Shown here piece by piece: positions 56,126 through 64,000 of a DNA stretch of 64,000 nucleotides. The DNA comes from Inia geoffrensis. Lineage: Eukaryota > Chordata > Mammalia > Artiodactyla > Iniidae. The notes under the pieces were generated by a model, which was given only the letters and a program-made list of their open reading frames with translations, was not told the DNA's origin and made no database searches. The DNA lies in assembly GCA_036417435.1 (NCBI GenBank), contig CM070901.1:4500001-4564000 (forward strand), read 5' to 3'. A program made the position numbers and the translations under genes. Position 1 is the first letter of the stretch, and every line of letters begins with the position of its first letter.

Positions 56126-57131
56126 AGTCATTTATTGGAGAGCCTGACCTAGTGGTCTGTGTGCTTTTTGGACATTGATATGGAGATGTATTCAGACACA
56201 TTTATGTATCTGTGGTTTAACGGTAATGCTGTTTTTACGGGAAAACTAGAGCTAGCAAGGCACAGAAGATCCAGAAAAAAGTTTTACATTAAAAAAAAAA
56301 TCAAGCATAATGTCTTTGGAAGAACGTGGAAACTGTTATCCGCTTCTGACCAACACTGATTTCTTTTTCATTAATTTAATTTTGAAGATGCCCAACTTCT
56401 CCCATGCCGTTTGTGAATGGCCACCAGGAAAGTGTCTTACAGTCTTTAATATGTACTAAGGATTATGAGTGTGTGTGTGTGAACACATGTGTGTACACAT
56501 GCACGTGTGAGCATTGGGGAGGGTGTACAGTTTGCATGAGGAATGTTTGAATCTCTCTCGAGACTCTCAAACTGTTCAGCAACACCTAACTGTTCAGCCG
56601 GATAACACTACGAACGCAAGAGAACATGAAATACCCTCTTCACATACACAAGAACAAGACATGTTGTACTCTAGGGATCAAATACTGCCTTCTCTGAACT
56701 AATCTTGTAATTTCAACATTCACCAGGGAGCAAGGTGTAAATAACTGGAGAGGAAATTTAACTAGAAGTGACAGTCCAGCTACTTACAATGTGCAGCAGC
56801 AGAACTAAGGCTTGTTTGTTTAAGGGGACGTGAAGAGTTAATTTCTGGCTCTTGGCACTAGATAGTGGTCGTCCACTATCTGAGAAGGGCCCGGGGAATC
56901 TGGTAGGAGGTAAATCAAAAGTGTCTGGCACGTACGAGCAGCGGGCTGTGGGAAGCCCCAGCCTTACTGCTGATAACTTATCTTTTTCCTTCTATGGAAG
57001 CTGGATCATGGTATTTAAAATATTGTCAGAGTAAATTTTGTGTGTGGTACTTTGGAGGTATTCATACAGATCGAAATCTTTTAAAAATGTAAGTTATATT
57101 GCTTCTTTTATTAGCAAATAGAACTTAGCAG
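56126..57131. other. Unassigned; short TG/CA-rich tract
   Basis: A mixed TG/CA tract lies at 56,468-56,512. No exon or family can be named. Confidence 0.4.
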
Positions 57132-58400
57132 CATATTTTTATTTTTTAATTGAGTATAGTTGATTTACAATGTTGTGATAAGTTATACTTCAAACTTACC
57201 AAAATATACAGAAAATAAAACGACACCCAGTTAGATATGATAGATGGTAAACCACCTACTTAACATATGTTTTTTTCTTCCGCTAAAAAAATATTTATAT
57301 GCAATTTCAAAGACATAAAAGAAGAAACAACAATCTTGTTTCACCTAAACTTCTACCCACTTCCCCCAGCTGCCCAAGATTATTTGGAAGCAAGTCGTAG
57401 CTATCATATCACTTCATCCATGCATTTTTAAAACATTAATATCTAAAAGATAAAGATTATTTAAATATGTCCACAATATCATTGTCTCATCTAAAATAAT
57501 TAATAGTAATTCCTTAATATCCTCAAATATCCATTCAGTATTCGAATTTTCCTGTTTTCTTCTATAATACAAACAGTCTGCTCGTTTGAATCAGAACCAA
57601 AGTAATGTCCACACATTGCAATTGATTGACAGGCCTCCTAAATCTCTTTGAATCTGCAGATTTCTCATCCCCTTGTCTATTTACTTCCTTGCAATTTATT
57701 TTTTGAAGAAACCCACACTCCAGATTTTGTTGATCGCATCCCAGTGGTTCCATTTAATATTTTCTTTTGTTTTTCCATAAATTGGGAGGTGGGTTTAGAA
57801 ATTTAAGCAGATATAAGTTCTCCTTTTTAACAAGAATATTTCAGAGGTATCTTGTTGTACTTCTATCAGGGGCACATAATGTTGGCTTTTCTTTCTTTTA
57901 TGATTAATGCTCAGATTATCATCTTCTCTTTAAAGAAATAAAATGTTATAGATACAGTTAAAGTTCCATCCCATCTCTCATTCCCTCCCCAGAGGTAACT
58001 GCCATCCTGAATTTTGTGTGTTTCATTTTCTTACATCTTTTTACACCTTAATTATATGTGCATATTTTTATAAACAAGATTTTAAATGTATATGCGTTTT
58101 AAATTTTTACACAGTATCATACTGCGTGAATGTATTTGTAGCTTCTTTGGTGATTTATCTATGTTGAAATATGAGGATCTAATTCATTTTATTTTTAACC
58201 ACAATTTAATGTTACGTTATATGAATGAACCCCAGTTTATTTATCAATTTGTCTAATTAGAGACAGATATGTCATTTTCACTTTCTGCTATTATAAACAG
58301 CACTACAACAAATACTCTTGGACCTGGGTCCTTGTGCATATGTACTCAAGTTTCTCCAGTACTGGTACCGGAAAGGGAAATTTCTGGTTTGTAGTGATAC
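57132..58400 (-). repeat. Old L1 3' fragments
   Basis: A short younger L1 end (TTTAATTGAGTATAGTTGAT) lies at 57,132-57,184. It is followed by antisense L1M text (GAAGCAAGTCGTAGCTATCA, ATATCTAAAAGATAAAGA) running to about 58,400. No frame is open. Confidence 0.6.
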
Positions 58401-59140
58401 ACTGGAGCTGGCTTGGGCTGGCTTATTAGAGCCTATTGTTAAATTTTCAAAATTTTTGCAAACTGGATTTTAAACACAGACATTATTAAAAATTAAATTA
58501 TGTAAACTTACAAGTAGCTTATATTAAAAACAAAGTAATAAATACCCAAAGTTCATCACTTACTAATTATTTTACTGTAATTTATTGATACTATGCTCTT
58601 TTTATACATACTACCGTTATCTATGCTCTTGAGGTTATTTACATCTGTTTTATCTGTATGGAGGAAATACTATATAACAGTGTGATACTGCTTATCTCTT
58701 CCCAGCTCTGCGCTGAGTGGCACCACACTGGTAGCTTGAAATCAGTCATGGTGGGAGTGTTCACATCACAGAAATTGAACCCTACTACAAATCAGGACTT
58801 AATTTAGTGTTTTGTTGATGGTCTAGACTTAAGAAAATAAGGAGGGAAATGTTAATACTGCAGATTCATCTTAAAAATGTATTGTGTCTACAGTCCTTAC
58901 ATTGTGAATAGCCCAAAAAGTGAGGAAATCGTCCCTCAGTGTTCAAAAACCATTATCCAGTAACACATCCAAAGTCACATTAAATGGTCACATTAAAGTT
59001 CCTTGGGAAGTGATGGGCTATCCAGTGAATGATGGCAAAATTTAGAGGCCAATTCACACCACACTCAAAAAGAAAATTCCTCGTGGATTAAAGATCTCAA
59101 AGCACAAGCAGTTTTCTTTTGATAGGAAACGTAGGAGGAT
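58401..59140. other. Unassigned; L1 scrap at the end
   Basis: About 59,050-59,140 reads as diverged plus-strand L1 (GTGGATTAAAGATCTCAAAG). The rest is not recognised. Confidence 0.4.
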
Positions 59141-59565
59141 ATCTTTGTGGCCAAAAGAGGAGGCACCACGCAGATCCATTTTGAAGAAAGATCTCGTTGG
59201 TGGGCTACAAGCAGTGTGGACAGCTGTTAGCCTCCAGTTGTTAGCTTTGTCCAGGTCCACCTCAGCTTTTGGTCCAGCTCCATGCTGTTCTTGGGGAGGT
59301 TGCCAGGCAAAGACTGAGCAAAGTGGTAATTCAAGCCATTTTCACCCAATGAGGGACTCCTTGGATGGGCAGTCTTTGCTCTGGAGTTCGCATCAGGCTG
59401 GTAGAGACTTTGTGAAATCTGCACTGTGATCTGACAGTCGCTCGCCCAATCCTGCTTTCTCTCTCTTTTTCTTTCTTAGGTGTTATGCCCCAGTGAATCT
59501 TCTGCACACCTGACTTCATTTCAGGGTCTGTTTCTCCTTGGGGAATGTACCTGCAACACTCTTTA
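59141..59565 (+). repeat. Probable ERV-L-type solo LTR
   Basis: LTR-like 3' features are present: CTGTGATCTGACAGTCGCTC, a pyrimidine-rich run, GGTGTTATGCCCCAGTGAAT, and an end near TTCTCCTTGGGGAATGTACC. The 5' end is unclear and the family is not determined. Confidence 0.45.
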
Positions 59566-59920
59566 TGACGTTTTTAACTTAGAAAGGGATTTTTCCTTTA
59601 TGAGTTAAACAGTTCTACAATGTAAGTCCATACTGATCATATTATAGTATGGCTTGTATACAGTTCCACGGAGTTTGGAATTCTAAACCCTGAATTCAGA
59701 CTAGGTTCTAAACATATGTATTTGCCAAAATGTTAGGAGTCTTTGCCTTTGGGTGGTGAGATATGGCTGAAAACTTTCTATTTGCATATCCATATTTTTT
59801 CTTTTCAACAAGCTTATTCTACTTCTATATGAGTTATGTAATATAGTATATTTCTTCACTAGGAGTGTTCATAGCAATGGCTGGGAGTTGATTATTAAGT
59901 CTACTCAATTAAAAAAAAAA
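59566..59920. other. Unassigned AT-rich sequence
   Basis: Nothing recognisable is seen. Confidence 0.45.
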
Positions 59921-59928
59921 ACATTTGT

Positions 59929-60138
59929 GGGCGTCCCTGGTGGCTCAGTGGTTGAGAGTCTGCCTGCCGATGCAGGGGACACGGGTTTGTGCCCCGGTCC
60001 AGGAAGATCCCACATGCCGCGGAGTGGCTGGGCCCGTGAGCCATGGCCGCTGAGCCTGCGCGTCCGGAACCTGTGCTCCGCAACGGGAGAGGCCACAACA
60101 GTGAGAGGCCTGCGTACCGCAAAAAAAAAAAAAAAAAA
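59929..60138 (+). repeat. Cetacean CHR SINE
   Basis: The head is slightly altered (GGCGTCCCTGGTGGCTCAGT). The body and poly-A are complete. The A-rich flanks ending in ATTTGT on both sides are the likely duplication. Confidence 0.93.
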
Positions 60139-62170
60139 TTTGTTGAGAACCTACAAGCTGCCGAGCATTCTAAAACAGCAGGAAATTTAAACGTGAGTAA
60201 GATCGTTCTTACACCCAGGGGTCACACAAAGGAGACCAAGGCAGGAGACACTTTGTAGGGTTGTTTTGATCAGTTCATTGTATTCTATCTTAATTCATTT
60301 TGGTCAAATTCTCTTTGTTGAGAAACTTGTTTCACTTTCAGGTGGTAGCTTCAGTACATCTAGAAACTTACCCTCTGTATTTACTTAAGGGAAGAAGTCA
60401 TTCTGTTTTGGTTGACATAGGGCCTTTCTCACCCTATTTCAAAATGGCACTACAATTGTGTCTGCTGTGTGAGGAGGAAAATTTCTTCCAGGACTTAGCT
60501 GGCTCACTGGCACTCCCCTATGTACATCAGCCACATCCCTGTTAGCTGGGGACATGTAAGTGTTGCAACTATAAATGGAAAGTCTGTGCAAAAGTATAAG
60601 CAGCGCTCCTGTCCTGAGATCCCTCTCTTAATCTCTGATAAGATGAAGCCCTTTCCTTCCTAGAGTGGCAGGAAGATGAGCTCCATACAATTAGAAACAG
60701 GAGTAGGAATGAACATTGCAGCATTGCTTGGCAATAAAATAAGACACAATTTTAAAAAGCTGTTTAGATTCATCTTGAATGAAGACTATGGAGGAATGAA
60801 AAGGAAACAGTTGTGTCTTAAGACTTTGAATAAGCTGCCCCCAAATTCCTTATGACAGAGAGAGATATGTGTGTGATGAGGCCAGTGGCATAGACTAAAC
60901 TCAGTGATAGTGATGATTTAGAATCTGCCGTTGCAAAGTTTTTTTGTGTGTGTAATTTTTTGTCTGTGTGTAAATTGTAACCCCCCCAACCCCCCAGATT
61001 TGAATTAGGAAAGTTACTCCAACTCATCTCAGTCAACCTTCAAAGGAAAGCTAATCAGCAGAGGGGCTGGGGGAGAGGAGAGAGGACTGGTTTTATGTGT
61101 AACCTGTCAGGGCAGGAGTCTCTGAATTTCGTCTTTCCAAACAGAAAAGATTGCTTATTGTTTTCCTTGTAGACCTATCACACAGCTGGCAACGTCCCAA
61201 AAACTCAATTTATTCTCTAGGGTCTTAGAACCAGAAACAGACAAAGAAGAGTCTTTTCTCATGGTCACTCAGAGGACATGGAGTGAATATTTTGTGCAGC
61301 TGTAGTTAAAAAGGAAACGCCTTGAGGACTAAGAAAACTGTGCAATTTCTGTGTTTGGGCTGTTTTTAAATTTAAAGTGGAGAGGCCTGAGAAAAGGGAA
61401 AAGTAAAAATATTTCATAGACAGTTTAGTTGCATTTTGTCCAAACTCTTACGGCCAGTGTCGACTGAAGAAAAACACACAACATAAAAGGTGTGAGTTGA
61501 GTTTATGCAGTGTCTTACTGAGGACACTAGCCTGGGAGACAGGCTGTCAGACAGCTCTGAGAAATTGTTCCAAGGAGGTAAGGGTGGGAGGTCAGCGTAT
61601 ATGTGTTTTTGGCAAAGGGGAGACGTGTAACCAAGCACACATCTCAGTAGAAGTTTGCTGCTAGTCACGAGGAACAGACATCTTACTTAAAGGTTTTAGT
61701 GATTTTTGAAGTATGGGAACATGCAAGAATCCAGGTTCATAAAACTTTTTTATGAAAATCCTGAAAATATCTACTATCTGAAGCCCTGTTCTGCCAGTTT
61801 TCCCAGAGCACAGAGGGCCTCATTCCTGATCTCCACTCTGAACTACTTTCAGGTGTGTTGAAAGTCAGCAACTGCAGCGGCAAGTGACTCAATCCTTGTA
61901 GAACCGGGTGGCCAGCGACATTCCTTAGTTGGCACCAAACTTTTGAGGAAGAGGAAACTATGTAAAGCCGTAAGTTCCTAGCAGCTTTCTGTGGTGCTTA
62001 TGGGGATTAAAATGATGTCCTCTCTCACACCCAGGCTTAAAATATAATTCAGGACCTGAAACTGTCTACACATTTCTTCACAGTCTCCACCTCCCAGACT
62101 TCGGAGCCTCCGTTGGAGGTTAGCTATTTCCTGATCCCTCACTTAGCAAAACTAGTGTTTTTCATCTATT
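60139..62170. other. Unassigned intergenic sequence
   Basis: No exon or named repeat is seen in 2 kb. It holds a T/GT-rich tract at about 60,940-60,975 and C runs at 60,981-60,998. Frames such as 60300-60545 lack support. Confidence 0.4.
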
Positions 62171-62186
62171 TAAGGTATACTGTGTT

Positions 62187-62382
62187 GGGCTTCCCTGGTG
62201 GCGCAGTGGTTGAGAGTCTGCCTGCCGATGTAGGGGACACGGGTTCGTGCCCCGGTCCGGGAAGATCCCACATGCCACGGAGCAGCTGGGCCCGTGAGCT
62301 GTGGCCCCTGAGCCTGCGCGTCCGGAGCCTGTGCTCCGCAATGGGAGAGGCCGCAGCAGTGAGAGGCCCGCGTACCGCAAAA
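62187..62382 (+). repeat. Cetacean CHR SINE with very short A tail
   Basis: The short form is complete, with only six A residues at the end. AAGGTATACTGTGTT and AAGATATATTGTGTT flank it at 62172-62186 and 62383-62397. Confidence 0.94.
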
Positions 62383-62544
62383 AAGATATATTGTGTTCAC
62401 ATCTTTCTTTATCTGAAAATCAAATGTATCTTTTCTTGATGACCCATTATTATGCAGTTGACAGGATTTCTTTCTTTCTTTGTGGTAAATAATGGTCCAC
62501 TTTATAAGAGGTTAAGTAAACAATAAAGTAATAATAATAGTAAC

Positions 62545-62704
62545 ATCAGCTCCATTTTTGAGGACCTTCTTTGTACTAGTCACTGTGCTAAGTGCTTTGC
62601 AATTAGTATCTTATCTAATGTAATCCTCACAAAAATGTATGAGGATTAGCTTCATCTTACATATGTGAAAACAGACTGGGAGACCTTACCTTAAAAGAAG
62701 TAAG
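62545..62704 (+). repeat. MIR SINE, left part
   Basis: MIR text: CACTGTGCTAAGTGCTTTGC, AATGTAATCCTCACAAAAAT. It is interrupted by the SINE at 62708, and the MIR 3' part seems to follow at 63,062-63,125. Confidence 0.7.
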
Positions 62705-62707
62705 GGG

Positions 62708-63050
62708 GGGCTTCCCTGGTGGCACAGTGCTTGAGAGTCTGCCTGCTAATGCAGGGGACACGGGTTCGAGCCCTGGTCTGGGAAGATCCCACATGTCATG
62801 GAGCAACTAAGCCCATGTGCCGCAACTACTGAGCCCGCGTGCCACAACTACTGAAGGCTGGGTACCTAGAGCCCTTGCTCCACAACAAGAGAAGCCACTG
62901 CAATGAGAAGCCCACGCACCACAGCAAAGAGTAGCCCCCGCTCGCTGCAACTAGAGAAAGCCCGTGTGCAGCAGCGAAGACCCAACGCAGCCAAAAATAA
63001 ATAAATAAGTAAATAAATAAACAAATAAATAGAAAACATTTTTTTTTTAA
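62708..63050 (+). repeat. CHR SINE, long form, inside a MIR
   Basis: Head, B-box-like GGTTCGAGCCC, long body and an (AAATA)n tail are present. AGTAAGGG occurs at 62699-62706 and 63062-63069, a likely duplication. Confidence 0.93.
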
Positions 63051-63184
63051 GAAAAGGAATTAGTAAGGGCTTCCAGAATCCAGGTCTACCTGAATCCAAA
63101 CTCTATTCTCTTTTCACTGTGTTATAACAACAGCTGCCTCTTTTTATCCAGCTCTAATAACAGTAATAACAGCATCATGGTATA

Positions 63185-63425
63185 ATGATGATGGCAGCAC
63201 TTATATGGCTTTTATAAAATGTGTGTGTGTGTATATACACACAGTCATTTAGTACAACACGCCTCTATAAAGCAAGTACCATTTGCCATTATTAATCCTC
63301 ATTTCACAAAAGAGAAAACTGAAGGACGGAGACACTGCCCATTGCCCGAGGGCACACAGCTGCTCAGTGGTGGAGCCAGAGTTGATCCAGGGCCTTGACT
63401 AACCCATCTTGCTCCCACACTAGGG
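63185..63425 (+). repeat. MIR SINE
   Basis: Text includes TCATTTCACAAAAGAGAAAA, GGGCACACAGCTGCTCAGTG and GAGCCAGAGTTGATCCAGGG. A TG/TATA/CAC tract lies in its 5' half. Confidence 0.75.
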
Positions 63426-64000
63426 TTAACAACCAACACTAGGGAGCTCTCATCTCCATAAGAGCTCATACCCAAGTGTCCACAGGCCCTGAGCACGATT
63501 CATTCGTCTGTGTTCAGGAAGCAGATAAATTTACATTCTAGTTTACTATCTTTTTCCCTCAGGTCCTGTACACCCCAATAAAGAACAGCTTGTAGGTTGC
63601 AAAAGAAATGTATATAATGCTACTCCTTCAGGAGACTTTATTAAAGTACCAGGGCTTAGCCACATCCAACAGTAATGTAAATTCTAGGGTAAGAGAATGG
63701 AATGAACCTATTTTGTACTTAACCGGAGCTAATAATCATTTTGTTTAGGTTACACCTATCATCCTCCTAACAAGCTATTCTTGTTCTCATGACACAGACA
63801 AAGATGCTGAATAAAGGTGAGGCATGTGAAATCATGTGAACAGAGTTACATCAGTTGTGACAGAACAGGTCTGTCTGTGGCCACAGTCATTACATACTTG
63901 GCAGCCAAAACGGGGGTCAGTTCGGGGAAGGATAGGAAGAGAGAGAAATTTGAGGTGGAGTAGAACGTGGGCCCCAGCGTGGCCCTTCGCTCCGTCTAGG
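63426..64000. other. Unassigned sequence at the window edge
   Basis: No gene or named repeat is recognised. Confidence 0.45.

Overview
This is mammalian nuclear DNA, almost certainly from a cetacean and probably a toothed whale. The evidence is at least sixteen copies of tRNA-derived SINEs of the CHR (cetacean-hippo-ruminant) type. Most are a short, poly-A-tailed version of the kind typical of dolphins and toothed whales, and many still carry clean target-site duplications. L1, MIR, L2, MaLR and hAT copies fit a placental mammal. Nothing looks prokaryotic, and there is no CRISPR array, operon or tRNA/rRNA gene.

One protein-coding gene can be supported. The orthologue of human C1orf53 lies on the minus strand between 6136 and 1381. 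All three coding exons are visible (5873-6136, 2747-2848, 1381-1452) with phase-0 junctions and GT-AG splice sites, giving a 145-residue protein. It ends in a conserved cysteine-rich segment ([15 protein letters not shown]). The first exon sits in a CpG island (about 5640-6570) that contains GC boxes, NRF-1-like sites and, just upstream of the start, a degenerate C-rich minisatellite. In human, C1orf53 lies between LHX9 and DENND1B. If that order holds here, LHX9 is beyond position 1 and the rest of the window is the gene desert towards DENND1B.

From 6.6 to 64 kb I find no exon I can defend. This part is layered transposon debris: an hAT element with a perfect 8-bp duplication (9714-10064); L2 and MaLR LTRs (11-17 kb); a three-level nest of SINE in young L1 in old L1 (17.3-25.4 kb); a CpG-rich LTR-like block (27.2-27.6 kb); minus-strand L1s (28.7-31.1 kb); a decayed ERV with an hAT insertion (31.2-33.7 kb); a near-full-length but internally deleted old L1 (35.4-39.0 kb); a 40-bp L1 micro-insertion (39.7 kb); another nested L1 block (45.4-47.5 kb); two tandem ERV LTRs (49.5-50.5 kb); and L1, MaLR and MIR fragments to the end.

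I did not find a previously undescribed biological system. The most useful results are the resolved C1orf53 gene model, the dated order of insertions, the unusual minisatellite at the promoter, and a few small oddities: the micro-L1, a SINE with a 54-bp internal duplication, an orphan mariner end, and a non-repetitive AT-rich stretch near 12.2 kb that could be regulatory. Repeat family names come from recognition alone, without a database search.
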